Shown piece by piece: positions 36,091 through 47,454 of a stretch of DNA of 64,000 nucleotides. The stretch's first letter is position 1, and each line of letters starts with the position of its first letter. Made by a program: the position numbers and the translations under genes. The stretch lies in contig NC_079136.1 in the NCBI RefSeq assembly GCF_945859705.1, positions 43,723,989-43,787,988 on the forward strand, in the 5' to 3' direction. The notes beneath the pieces were generated by a model. That model saw only the letters and a program-made list of their open reading frames with translations, did not search any database and was not told the origin of the DNA. The stretch is from Episyrphus balteatus. Lineage: Eukaryota > Arthropoda > Insecta > Diptera > Syrphidae.

Positions 36091-37119
36091 CTCAAGTAGC
36101 ACACTTGTGTATAAATTGGTGTAAATTCATTAATTTTGGTGTAAAATTGAGAAAATTGAAAAAATATGGTGTATTTCTCAAAATTAGTGGTATAAAAATT
36201 ATACCACTGTCTTTTCTGTACAAAATTTCAACATTTTTTTGAGATTCCGTGCAAAAAATACACCGATATTCAGTTGTTTTTATATAGTATACCATTAATG
36301 GTGCATAAAATTATTTGATTCTGAAATCAACCAAAACGGTTTATTTTGTACACTCTGTTTGGTGTAGGAAGCACACCCTGTGGACATAAAATTCACCAAA
36401 ATGCATATGTGGGAGACGCCATATTTTTCATTGGAGGCCATTTAAAAATAGAAGACATCGATTAATTATTTTATTAAAATAGTATATTTATCGACCTAAT
36501 AGTCCCGCATTCTTAGTTTTTTCGATTCATTATAAAATAACTTTTCTTAAAAAAATGTAAAACAACACAAAAATTATAATTTTTGAAAAATGGATTCTTA
36601 AAATCGAAAAAAAAATCATTAATTCACTGACATTTTTGAGGCGCTCGATTTTTAGAGGGGGTAGCATCTAAAATTAGTAGATAGAATTTGTTTCGTTTTA
36701 AAATTTGGCAAACAAAATCATATTTAACCATTGGTTTCTTATGGCAATATTATGAAAGTGAATAAAAATTCATTTTCATTTATTTCATAAGAAATGGTGT
36801 GAATTAGAATTCATCAAAGTGTTTGAGATAAAAAATAAACTTTGGTTCAAATTTTAAATCAGAATAATTTAAATGGTGTATTTTATCCATAGATTTATTG
36901 TGTATTTTTCAATTTCAAAGGGATAATTTTCACCAAAAACAGATCATTTAATATACCACTAGTGCCATTTATACACCAAAATCGGTATATTTTTTTAACC
37001 ACCGGAGTTTATTTTATACGAGAAAATGGTGTATTTTTTATATTCAAAATGCATATCACGAAAGTGCAAAAAATACACCAAATATTTTGGTGTATCTTAG
37101 ACTTTTGTGCTACTTGAGT
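36091..37119. mobile_element. Element with CTCAAGTAGCAC inverted ends and TTGGTGTA subterminal repeats
   Basis: CTCAAGTAGCAC at 36091-36102 is exactly inverted at 37108-37119. Inward from both ends, words like TTGGTGTAAA and TTTGGTGTATTTT recur many times in both orientations (for example 36118, 36135, 36166, 36980, 37025, 37088). Frames at 36024-36295 overlap the left end and are chance. No convincing target duplication. Confidence 0.6.
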
Positions 37120-37407
37120 GAGTTATAAAATTATCATTATTTACTTTTATAAGTTTGAAACCCAAATTTGAATCGAATTGTTTACAAATCACGGTCACAT
37201 TGTGGTTTATCTTGGTAGCGCAGTGGTGTTTATAGAAAATTTAAAGTTTTAAATCTGATTTTTTTAACACAATGAAATAAACTATATTAAGAATATTTAA
37301 TAGAAATTAGTATTTCTGTGATTTAACTTCATAGGAGACTTACGTTGTTCCTATAATTTCAAATAGGAATATCAGAGAGCTTAGTTATATGATTTTACAA
37401 ATAAAAC

Positions 37408-38618
37408 CAGAGATCAGAAATAAATCTCAACCTTTTGAATGGTTCCTTAATAAATCTTATTGGTCGCCATTTTCAATAAAGGTCATAAAATAACCTTTAT
37501 TTTTAAAAAAGAAAAATTTCGGTCAAGGTCTGAGAGAAACCTTTATTTTGTATTTTTTTATGTTTCGGTCAACCAGTAGATTTATCGCTGAGAGAAAAAA
37601 TAAATCTCATCTGCAAATGTATGTAAGCTTATATTCTCAGCTACCCGATAGTGGTATAATCGGGTTTTTGGATTTTTTCCAAAATTCCGAGAAAATAAAA
37701 GTTGGGATAAAATTTTTTTTCGAAAAATCCCCGAATCTTTGGACGCTCCTGGAAGCTAAACCGCTTGAGAGCAATTTTTGGGAGTGATGCCAAATGATAG
37801 CTTGTGTCATGGGCCTACGCTTTGCTATTGTCAGATTTTTAAAAAATCATCTTCCATGTTAAACCGCCACATCATGCCTATTTTTTCAGAATCGGGCTTA
37901 ACTTTTGTTTTACCTTTAAGTTCTCCCGGTTTGAGAACGCATGCACCTACAGGGATGGGAGTTGTACCTAAATGAAGGTTAGAGTCTCCGCTACCTTTTG
38001 GCATCAAAATTTTTTTTTCGTTTTTTTTTTTCAAAATTCCGAGATATTATAGCCGTTTGAAGTTGGGCGGGCGAAAACGGTTCTGGAAGCTGAACGCTTT
38101 GACCTAGATATTAGAACATCGGTCTCCTGAAATATTCGAAATTGCATTAGTTGTGCTTGTCGTCCCAGCTATTTGAATCACAGCGGAAAACACATCTTCG
38201 TCTTTAGATTTTACTTTAAACGAAAAGAGGTATAATCTTGGGTCTAAAGAACTTTGAGAGTCTATTTAGTTCATACATTATTTAATACATAAACTTAGAA
38301 AAAACATCCTTTTCATATTTATTTTTGCAATATAAAGACATTCTTGACATATTCGACATTTTCTTTTGAATTGACCATTTTTGATTTATTTTTAGCGAAA
38401 ACGGTTAAAGGTTGACCTTTTCCATTTATTTTTTTGTAAAAATCTCAACCATAGAGAGATATTTTTAAAAAAATAAAAAATAAATCTCAACCGATAACCT
38501 TTATTTTTGATTTTTTAAAATAAATCTCAAACCTTAACCGAAACTATTTAAAGTAATGTGGTAACTCTCAGAGAGAAACCGATTGAAAATAAAGGTTGAC
38601 TGTTATTTCTGGTCTCTG
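37408..38618. mobile_element. hAT-type MITE with perfect 8-bp duplication AATAAAAC
   Basis: The left end is CAGAGATCAGAAATAAATCTCAACC; the right end (reverse complement) is CAGAGACCAGAAATAACAGTCAACC. AATAAAAC lies just outside both ends (37400-37407 and 38619-38626). Subterminal words AACCTTTATTTT and AATAAATCTCAACC recur in both orientations. The centre has a diverged direct repeat (CAAAATTCCGAGA...CTGGAAGCT) at 37677-37760 and 38030-38095. It encodes no transposase; frames at 37548-38034 are incidental. Confidence 0.85.
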
Positions 38619-38749
38619 AATAAAACTGAAATTTGCAGTTGTTTGGTTTTGATCAATTTGTGTTTAAACTGTCATAAATATAGAAATATCATTTCAAACA
38701 TATCGTTGCAAATGTTATTAAAGTAAAACCATTCTATGTCAACCATATT

Positions 38750-39010
38750 TTTTTTTTTTTTTTTTCAAAATTCACTGTCAAAAGGGACAACTTTTTAGGT
38801 ACTAAATAGTATTTTGGTCCATTTAAAAAATATTTCAAATTTTTTGGAAAATCAATTTTTCGAAAACAAAATCAGAATTTTGTTTTAAAGTTTCAGTTAG
38901 TTATTTCTTCAAAATACCAACTTTCTTTTTTAAATTTTTAGAAAAATTTTTTGAATAATTTAAAAAAAAAACCGCTCTAACGATTTTCAAATTTTTTTTT
39001 CTAAAAATGT
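38750..39010. repeat. Family D-like fragment
   Basis: CTAAATAGTATTTTGG (38802-38816) is the inverse of 35996-36011, and CCGCTCTAACGATTTTCAAA resembles the edge of family D. The fragment and 35690-36080 flank the two elements between them. Confidence 0.35.
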
Positions 39011-41322
39011 CTTTTTGTATTAGAAATTAGATGGCTATTACCTAATTATATTCCTTGTATATTTTTACATTAGCAGAAATGCTTTATAAAATCAAACTAT
39101 AATTTTCCTTGTTTTTTTTTTATAATAAGCCTTAAGATAATAGCTACTTTTGCTTTAAGAGCAAGTGCATTTTATTTTTTAAACAATCATTTCGAAGAAA
39201 GAAATTTGCTTTCCGATTTTAAACTTCAAATCGGTTTGTTTTTTTATAATTTCTAGGAGCGCATCATGTGGCTTCTTTAAACTAATGTCTACTTTCAAAA
39301 ATTTCAGACCCCATGTGTAGAATGTGAAATTTCTAATTAAACATCTTTTTTCAAAGCCTATTTGACTCTGTCTCATTCTTATCTATTTTCTATAATGCGT
39401 TTTTTTGAACTCAGTTTTCAGATATTAGACAAATACTTTAAGGTAAAGACAAACGAACACCAGTTTGAAACTAAAGGCAAATACAGGACTGGCAAACCCA
39501 TGGCCCGCAACATAGTTTTTTTTTTTTTTTTAATTAAATAAACAAATTAGTTTTAGATTTTTGTAATTCATATTTTCAAGACAGGGCTTGAACCAAAAAC
39601 GCAAATACCATTAAGACACTCCAACTCTGTAAAACTGAAAACTTACTCAGATCTTGTACTAACATTGCCTTTGATGTGATCTATTTTCTTGCCTTTCAGG
39701 CCCTTCACTAAAAAATGAAGGAGTGCACAAAATTTGCAAAACGTTACTAAAATTCAACAGTAATTTTAAAATGCTTCTTTTGATCAATATCTCTATCAGA
39801 ACAAGTCAAATAATCCACATGTTGAATATTCCTTACAGAAAATTAATTTATCTTAAAAATTGATGTCCTTATTTCTTACAAATAAATTTTCTGTATTCGA
39901 ACAAATTTATGTGGATTGAACACCACTGTTGAACCATATAAGTTAAATGTGTAAGAGAGCATCTACCTACCTCTACATAAAGCCAAAAACTGCCAAAAGG
40001 GGTTTTTCGTTAAAAACTTTCTATGGTCGCATCTAGACAAATCTATGATTTTCCATGTTTTCTATAGAACACACATGTATGAGAAGAACACGATTTCTAT
40101 TGTGGGAGAACACGAAAGATGACGACAACGTACTCCTCTCTCGTACAACAAACAACGAACGTAAAGTTTCTTCCGACAGAACCACAATTACTGCGGAGGA
40201 AGCCGTCGTCATCGTCGTTGCAAGAGTGCAAGCCAAACAAATGCAAGCCATTAATCTCTGTTACTTTTACACATATTTCAAGCACACCAAATAATAAATT
40301 TCGACGCAAAACTTTTCACAGGATATATATTTTTATGGATCCTTCAGGCAGGTATAAAGGGTAGGTTTACCTAACCTACACACAAGTCGTACAACGAATG
40401 TTAGTTAAGTTTAGATTGTATGTAGTAGAGTTGGGTGATGGGTGAATTTACAAGGATATAATGGTTAAGAGTCGGTGGATGGAGATGGTGGATGATATAA
40501 TTTGGAGCTGCAGATGCCTTCAAGCATACCTATGTACCTATTTGTGCAAAGCCTAATAAGTAGTATCTACATGTGAATCCTTTAAATGGCAGCTAAAGAA
40601 TATAGTGCACAATGTTATATGCGTGTTGAAAGGAGTGAGGGTGGATTTGATGTATATATGCGGAGTCAAGGGTTACTGATTAAAGGATTCTTCCCGTAGA
40701 ACAAACGTATGATAAATTTTCTAGAAATATTTAATGAAGAAACAGTTAAATAAACAATCTGCATAATTACAAAAGCTTCTGACGTGAAGGTTGTTTCAAT
40801 TTGGTTTTTGTTTACACAGCTTTGATAGGTAAATTAAATAATTAGGACTTGTTACGGTTGAAGCATTAAATGTCGCTATTTGGTAGGTAAATTATTTTGA
40901 TTGTTTGGGACATTTGAGTAAGTTTGTGTTTTTAAAAAGTACAATTGCTTTAAATCTTTAATTCACGTATCGTGCCAAAAATCTATAAAGTGTTGTAAAA
41001 TTATAAAGAATGTCCCAAAAACCAATGTTGCTTCTATAAAGCCTTATAGAAATTGCTGTGTCATTTGTTAAACTTTATAGAAGAAAAATCGTTATTTTTG
41101 GTATGTGCAAGCTTTTTTTAAGTTCTAAAAATACAAAATGTGACGATATATTGAAATATTGAAAAAGGATTGCAAAGGATGTCCATGAAATATGGATTTA
41201 TTTAAAAAATTAACTTTTACTTTTTTAATTAAAAATAATAATGAAAAATTTAATTTATTGAATAATTTTGTATTGTTTGTCAAATTAAAATATTTGTTTT
41301 TATAAGGAACTTGAAAACAAAG
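39011..41322. other. Unique DNA upstream of the CFAP141-like gene
   Basis: No repeat copies found. A 65-codon minus frame at 39179-39376 has protein-like composition but no recognisable family. At 40033-40364 five overlapping frames on both strands reflect a GC-richer patch, not several genes. TTTATAAGG at 41299-41307 is a TATA-like sequence close to the ATG at 41323; with so short a leader its role is uncertain. Confidence 0.35.
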
Positions 41323-41736
41323 ATGAACTCAAATATTTTAACAGCTTGGGATGTTGAAGGACATATGTAAGTTTGATTTTGTTTCAACGAATTATTGTTA
41401 AATAAGAATTTATATAATTTATTAAAATAAATATAATTAGTGAAAGACAACTTTCAAAAATATCTGGTGTGCAAAAAAACAATCCAGGTGGATTATCAAG
41501 TCTTCTTATTCCACTTAAATTAGAAATGCGTGTTGCAAGAAATATGATAATAATGGTTGGACTGAAAATCTTAATTAAAAAAATATATAGCTACATACGT
41601 ACTAAATCATTAATTTGTATCATTTTTTTTTTAGATTCGTCAAAACCAAATGAAGAAACTTTTATTTGAGGAATTCAAGAAGTACAATGCAGAATTGAAT
41701 TCAAAAGGGTTAGCAATGCTTCAAGATATTTATTAA
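41323..41736 (+). CDS. CFAP141: CFAP141-like (C1orf189-like) small axonemal protein, three exons
   Basis: Exon 1 is 41323-41366, exon 2 is 41441-41555, and exon 3 is 41635-41736 (TAA). Introns are 74 and 79 bases. The first has a perfect GTAAGT donor and TAATTAG acceptor. The second has a weak GTTGGA donor and a T-rich TTTTAG acceptor. The spliced protein has 86 residues. It starts MNSNILTAWDVEGH; the middle has NNPGGLSSLL and LKLEMRVARNMIIM; the end is IRQNQMKKLLFEEF, KKYNAELNSKGLAMLQDIY. Vertebrate CFAP141 (about 100 residues) has the same order: a xNP turn, a helix with E-x-A-L-A-K, a VRQ block, then LFEKE-xx-Y-xx-ELN-x-G-x-AF. Known family role: a microtubule inner protein inside ciliary and flagellar doublets; a sperm or sensory-cilium role is inferred. 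No AATAAA was seen; AATATAAA lies near 41792. The exon 2 donor is the least certain part. Confidence 0.65.
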
Positions 41737-42039
41737 ACTTCAATTTTTGTTTGAATTATTCTTACTCAATGACGTAGCTTTTGCGTTCGGATAATATAAA
41801 AAAAAACTAAATTGAAGAAAAAAAATTTTCAGAAATTTTGATTTTTATATTATCTTTGGAAGGTTCAATTAGCAAATTTAATAGGAAGAAGTGTTAATAT
41901 TATGAGTCTCCCATTAATTTGCGACTTCTTAAGCTGAAATATGCAATAAACGTTATCAGGATAAAGCCATTTTAATTGCTGATATCAAACTACTTGTATC
42001 ATATCCTGTCGACAAAATTGTATGTGAATTAATATTAAA
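41737..42039. other. 3-prime flank of the CFAP141-like gene
   Basis: AT-rich, with an AATATAAAAA hexamer-like site at about 41792. No other feature seen. Confidence 0.3.
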
Positions 42040-42760
42040 AGAAAGAAAATTTTCAAAACCGTTAGAGCCGTTTTTTAAAAAACTAATTTTTTATAAATAA
42101 TTTTTTGGAAAAAAATTTTTAAATAAAATTGGTATGCCATTTTGTAGAAATCACTTATCAGCATCTAAAAACAAAATTTAAAAAAATTCATGTCCCGTTT
42201 TCGAAAATTTGATTTTCAAAAAAAAAAAATTCAAATTTTTTTTAAAGATCCAAAAATGTTTTTGACTTATATTAAAATTATATAAATGCTTTTTTACAAA
42301 AAGTTTTGTTGAAATCAAATAAGCAGTTTTGGAGATAATCAGATTTGAAAAACGGTTCTGTGGCAGGTACCGTTAATAATGATTTTCAAAAAAAAAATGT
42401 TTTCATTAAAAGATAGACCTTGTCTTAAAATATACCTACTTTTGAATTTTTTAAACAAAATCTTTGTAGCCGTATATGACATATATCGTATATGACAAGT
42501 ATCGTTATTTTTGGTCCAAAAAAATTAATTCCAAAAATCCCTCTGGAGAATCGCCAAATAATGTTACATACCAAGTTTGACATCAATCGATTCATCCGTT
42601 TAGGCTGTAGCTTCGTTTATAGACAGACGGACTTAGGAGACCCACTTTTTTGGCATTGTCTACCATCGTAATGTCATGGAAAAATGTTATCTCAACTTTT
42701 TTTTTTATATACGAATGCATAACTTGTTATATAGTACCTATATCGCAAGTAAAAAACTTT
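42040..42760 (-). mobile_element. Repeat family D, copy 2 (inverted)
   Basis: It matches the reverse complement of 11820-12230 through GTTAGAGCCGTTTTTTAAAAAAC, AATTGGTATGCCATTTTGTAG, CGTTTTCGAAAAT, GGTACCGTTAATAATG and CTACCATCGTAATGTCATGG. It also contains the ATCGATTCATCCGTTTAGGC and ATAGACAGACGGACTTAG phrases absent from copy 1. Non-coding. Confidence 0.6.
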
Positions 42761-43390
42761 TTTGTGTGTGCGAGCTGTCCACCAGTGGAATAGCTTCTAT
42801 CGTTTAAAAAATTAGGATTTAACTTCCCTTGACAAGTTTTGAAACATATTATGAATGCTTAGATTGAACATAAATTTAACACTTTATATTAAAAACTTAA
42901 CAAACAAACATTTCACGGAAATTTATTCACTAAAGAGTTTATTACGTCTTAAGAAAAAAAAAGGACCATCAATTTAACTATCCTGAATGTTTCCTGCTTT
43001 TGAAAATCATTTCACTTTATTAAAAACCACATTCATTCATTTTTTCTTTATGGCAATGTTGAAATGTTGAGAAGAAATATAATTTGATTATGGTTAGATT
43101 AAAAAGTTTAAAATTAAAGGCGAAAAATACCATGAGTACAAATAGAATAGGAAAATATTCTTGCTATTAAGGTAAATTAAACTTTTTTCTTCACCGCATA
43201 TCTAAATTTATTAACCGACATAGTTTTGTATCTTCTTAGAATTTTTTCTATTTAAAAAAAAAAAAACTAGCTGAATTGTGATTATGATTATGTTGCAAAA
43301 GATGCATTAAAAATTGAGTACTCTAAGTATAATACTTTAAAAATTGCTTTTGAATAAAATTTTTAGGATGCAAAATAGGTAGCTTTCTAG
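42761..43390. other. AT-rich spacer
   Basis: Nothing recognised. Confidence 0.3.
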
Positions 43391-44091
43391 CAGTGTTTTT
43401 TATCAAACTCCTTCGAAACGGCTAGACTGATTTTTATGAAATTTTGTACACATATCGGGTTGGTCTGAGAATCGGCCAACATATATTTTTCATACCTTTA
43501 AATTGTTAGGGTGGTCCAGCTAAGTTTTTTTTTTTATATCATTAAATCTTTAGGGTGCACAGTGGGTCACCTCCCATACAAAGTGCGGTCAAAAATATAA
43601 TGACCATTTTTTTTTAATGAAACACCTGTATTATCATTTTATATGATTTATTATTGCAAAAAAATGCATCAAGTCAGTTTTTTAAAATTTTGGTTATTTT
43701 CAAGAAAAATAAAAAAAGGTAAAAAAAATTTTTTTTTGAAAATATAAAAAAAAATGGTTAATGCCGGAAATGGACCTGCCTGGTCAGTCGAGCACTTTAC
43801 CCTTACCCTCTAGTTCAGTCTTTTATAAAAATAATAGTGCCAAAAAGGAATTTTTTTAGTTTTACGTTGTATTTTTTTTTTCTCCGTGTATCGTCATTTA
43901 AACTCGTATTACTCGAAAAGGGGAAAAAAGGGAAAAAAACGGCGCTTTTATTTCGAAAGGTAGGACGGTATTCTTCATTTGAGAACTTAAATTGTAGAGG
44001 GCACTCGAAGGCAAACCAACTAAATCTCTAATTTAATGAAAATTGAGCTAAATAAAAATGGTTAAAATTGCTTCGCTAACGAGCCCCATTA

Positions 44092-44732
44092 CTTCTTCTT
44101 CTTCCTTTTTCTCGGCGCTGTTATGATCTCGATGTCGAGGGGATCATAACTATCCCACGTATCTGCTTCACACTAGTGATCCGCCTGTGGGGTTCGCCGG
44201 GTTGACCTCAGAAATCGGCGGCAAGCCTCCCGGTTTTGTATTGTTCCATTTCTAAGGCCAACTGAATGCTGGTGTTTTTGCATTTGCTTGTACCAGGAGT
44301 TTTTAGGCCTACCTTTCTTTTTATTTCGTTTTTATTTCGTGTTGGAACGTTGTATGATAATGCTTTTTTGACGGGGTTCTCAGGATCTCTCCTTTGAACA
44401 TGGCAATACCAACTGAGTCGGTCGTGTTCAATTTTTTGGGAGATGGTATTTTTAACATGAAGGCTTCCTCGGATCTTCGTACTTCTAATTCTATCAAGCT
44501 TTGTTACTCCTGCTGTCATGCGAAGCATCTTCATCTCAGCTGCCGTTAACTTACTCTCATACTTTTTGTACATTGTCCAACATTGTGAACCGTATGTGAG
44601 TGCTGGACGCACAACTGCGGTGTAGAGTCTTCCTTTCAGCTTAGGGGGCATTTTTCGATCACAGAAGATAGCAGAATTTTCCCGCCACTTCATCCACCCT
44701 ACGCTTACGCGATGATTGATATCGTCATTTTA
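44092..44732 (-). pseudogene. 3-prime fragment of an RTE-type non-LTR retrotransposon
   Basis: On the minus strand an uninterrupted frame of about 173 codons runs from 44726 to the stop at 44208. It starts DDINHRVSVGWMKW, then has RLYTAVVRPALTYGSQCWT, KLTAAEMKMLRMTAGVTKLD and RLSWYCHVQRRDPENPVKKAL. This is the conserved region after the RT domain of RTE/LINE proteins (family pattern VVRPxLxYGSECW, EMRMLRWxxGVTRxDRxRN, LRWYGHVxRRDxxxxVKKAL). A 3-prime UTR follows to about 44092, ending in a GAA-type microsatellite (GAAGAAGAAG on the minus strand), usual for such elements. The 5-prime part is lost, as in typical truncated insertions. The frame has no stop, so the copy may be fairly young. Confidence 0.85.
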
Positions 44733-44791
44733 TTGAAATGATTTTTATGAAATTTTGTAGGTATATCGGGTAAGACTAAAATCGGCCAACA

Positions 44792-44907
44792 TCGAACTAC
44801 GGCATACGTTCGTTAACGTATTGACGCCTTATCTCTCTATCATTTTCTTCTGATTAAATAGAGAGAGAGCAATAGTCAAAACGTTACAAACGTTTGCCGT
44901 AGTTCGA
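44792..44907. mobile_element. 116-bp palindromic MITE
   Basis: TCGAACTACGGCATACGTTCGTTAACG pairs with CGTTACAAACGTTTGCCGTAGTTCGA. The inner arms TATCTCTCTAT and ATAGAGAGAGA also pair, leaving a short loop. It lies within the larger element, directly next to a partial tandem unit. No clear duplication. Confidence 0.6.
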
Positions 44908-45124
44908 CCCCATGTCTTTATAAATAAAAGAATTTGTGTTTTTTTGAGTTCTATTGATCGCATTATCAAGATTGATGTTTGTAGGCTTAAAGTTTCTATA
45001 TTTTGAATATGAAATATTACAAGTTTGGGCTATTCATTTGATTTGGAAAGCTAACTTTTTTGAACCCTTTGAAAACAACATAAAGCCAGAAATTGAAATA
45101 ATCGTTAAAAAAAAAAAATTGGAG

Positions 45125-45602
45125 TGGACCACGCTAACCATTTATGGTATGGAAATAGATTTTGAGCGATTCTTAGACTTACCCCATGTACCCACAAAAT
45201 TTCATAAAAATCGTTCCAAAAATATATAAAAAAAAAAAATTTTGGTTGGACCACCCTAAATATTTAGTGGTATGAAAATAGATGTTGGCCGATTTTAGAC
45301 TTACCCGATATACTAACAAAATTTCATAAGAATCATTTCAATAAAATATATAAATTTTTTTGATTGGACCACCCTAACGATTTAATGATATGAAAATTCA
45401 TGTTGGTCGAATGGCCGATTCTCAGGCTTCACAAAAAATTTCGAAAAACTAGTTCCAAGAAGATATAAAAAAAAAACTTAGCTGGACCACCCTAACAATT
45501 TAGAGGTATGAAAAATAGATGTTGGCCGATTCTCAGACCTACCCGATATGTGTACAAAATTTCATAAAAATCAGTCTAGCCGTTTCGAAGGAGTTTGATA
45601 AC
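45125..45602. repeat. Tandem array, four units of 118-122 bp
   Basis: Units begin TGGACCAC(C/G)CTAA at 45125, 45247, 45365 and 45483. Each holds, in order, a TTTATGGTATGAAAATAGATGTTGGCCGAT-like word, TCAGACTTACCCGATAT and AAAATTTCATAAAAATC. The frame at 44954-45229 overlaps the first unit and is not a gene. Confidence 0.7.
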
Positions 45603-45630
45603 AAACACTGCGACATGAGATTTTTATATA

Positions 45631-45900
45631 CAGGGTGTCCCAAAAGTAATGGATCAAACGAAGTATGCTGATAGGCCAACTTTAGGTTTCTCAGAATTTG
45701 GTAACTTGTTTATCCCAAATCTTTACGGTTTTCGATTTAATGCAGTTTTTGTGAAATTTCGATAAATCCTGACTTTGCAACAGTATTTTGCTTCCCCTGC
45801 TCATAATTGATTTTTGTTTTTTACAATTCTTTCACTAACACATTGCCTAATGATAAGAAATAATTAATTAATCCAAATATTTTTTATTTCATTCGCCATT
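45631..45900 (+). mobile_element. Repeat family A, copy 3
   Basis: It starts CAGGGTGTCCCAAAAGTAATGGATCAAACGAA. It then has TTTGGTAACTTGTTTATCCC, TTCGATTTAATGCAGTTTTTGTGAAATTTC, TTGCTTCCCCTGCTCATAATTG and TGATAAGAAATAATTAATTAA, in the same order as at 30877 and, inverted, at 9600-9800. Confidence 0.6.
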
Positions 45901-47454
45901 TTGTTGCAAATGAATTAACAGTTCCATGTTTTATAAAATCATATATCCTTTTAGAATTTTTTTTTTTTTCACATTGAAAAGATGAAGTGAGACACAATTT
46001 TTATTATTTTCGCTATTCAAAGTTCCACCATCATTGCCTAACATAAAGCTCATTCATGTAGGTTCTTCCCTTCGAACAAGGACAGGAATAAAGCATCCTA
46101 TGGGAAACCACAAAAAAGGAAGACAAAAATTATAATGAACAAAAAAAAAACTGAAGCCCCGAATGGGATATTGAAATTTCTAGCGCTGCAGCGGCGACAG
46201 CGGTAAGTAGTATATATAGGTAACAGTACTCCATAACAGTTGAGGCTTACAGTACCCATATATATATATATCTATTACCAAGAAGAAAAGAGAATCAGGA
46301 GAGAAAAAGAAAACCCTATATACGGTTCATCGAAAAAAATAAACGGAGTGAACGTAATTTTTCTCTTCGTTTGACTTTAGCCTTTTATCCGTTTTTTATT
46401 TTCGTTTCGTTTTTTTTTTTTTTTTGTTCACCATCCATCGCTATCATCATATCATAAGGGATTCCTTATAACGGGATACAAAAGGATTCCGGACGAACGC
46501 AATTCGATTATCCAAAATCCACATCCTCATCCAACATTTTGTGGTGCTTCGTTATGTAAATCTTTCGATAAAGGGTGATGCTATACCAATTTTCAAAAAA
46601 AAAAAAAAAAAAACACAAGACCAAGTTACAACCAACGAACCAAACCAATGAATTTTGTTGTCTTCGTCTCATAATAGCTCGCTGATGTGACTTTTGTGTA
46701 AAAAAAAATCAGAAAGGAAAATATATAAAAAGGATTACTTTGGCGCATTTGTTCCTTCGTTGTGAAGAATAGTTCGGGTTTGGTTGGTGCATTTATAAGG
46801 GTTTTATTTTTCGTCCTGAATGGATACAAAAATAAAGGAAAGATAGGAAATTGAATGAGACACAATCAGCATTGGTTCTTAAGTTAATTAAAATAAAATA
46901 ATGCATGCGACTGAATGACACATATTTCTGTGTATTGTGTTCTTTTAATATTATCTGGCCTTGTATTTTGCTTTTAAAAATAAAACATACATTTTGATTC
47001 TTTAATACTTAATTTTGGAATGAAAATATCAAATTGAATACATTGAAGTCAGTATGGATTTCAATGTGATCCAAAAATAATTATTTTCTTCTAAGTGTTC
47101 TAATGATTTAAATTGATATCGCAAGTAATTTAAATAATGGAAAAATTTGTTTGACGGTGGGCGAAAATACCTGGATCGAATAATATATGAATGTGTATCA
47201 GATTGTTTGGAAGTTAATATAAAAATGAGGTCGATCTAAGAATTTAAAAGAATAATGTTGGTTTTCAAAACCTAAACAAAAATCTAATATTCAAAATTCA
47301 TTTTAATTTTCCAAATTTAGTATTGTACACTACGGTGTATACGTATTTTTTTTTTTTTTTTATTTTAATTGCAACATGATATTATTTTTTAACAGATGCT
47401 TGACATCACAAAAATTGCACTCTAAACTCTTTTTAAATTATTGTCAGCTTGCAT
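45901..47454. other. Unique intergenic DNA with a GC-rich patch and strong splice donor
   Basis: At 46135-46206 a small frame (MNKKKTEAPNGILKFLALQR, 23 codons in all) ends in a GC-rich segment, GCGCTGCAGCGGCGACAGCG, directly followed by GTAAGT. The frame stops inside the donor, so if real it would be spliced at 46201-46202. This could be the 5-prime exon of a gene extending to the right, but no second exon was found. The remaining DNA is unique; the minus frame at 46626-46865 is unrecognised. A short AT microsatellite is at 46258-46270. Confidence 0.3.
47330..47352. repeat. Short repeat GTACACTACGGTGTATACGTA
   Basis: A word pair with 50498-50520 (GTACACTACGGCGTATATGTA), each followed by a T run. 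It may mark small copies of the same element. Confidence 0.4.

Larger units (their letters stand above)
43391..45610. mobile_element. Large inverted-repeat element with 150-bp ends and an internal tandem array
   Basis: 43391-43540 (CAGTGTTTTTTATCAAACTCC ... GGTGGTCCAGCTAAG) is nearly perfectly inverted at 45461-45610. The right arm is the outermost of four tandem units (see 45125-45602), and another partial unit in the left-arm orientation lies at 44735-44792. Between the arms are an RTE fragment (44092-44732) and a 116-bp MITE (44792-44907). A pair of CAGTG termini could mean hAT, but no 8-bp duplication is found, so the superfamily is open. Confidence 0.6.

Noticed and set aside
39179..39376. 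65-codon minus frame with protein-like composition
   Set aside because: No homologue recognised and no splice signals at its edges; kept only as a note.
40033..40364. Five overlapping frames of 70-81 codons on both strands
   Set aside because: Openness in five frames points to composition, not coding; none resembles a known protein.
44954..45229. 91-codon plus frame
   Set aside because: Its C-terminal half lies in the first unit of the 118-122 bp tandem array, and the same words are out of frame in the other units.
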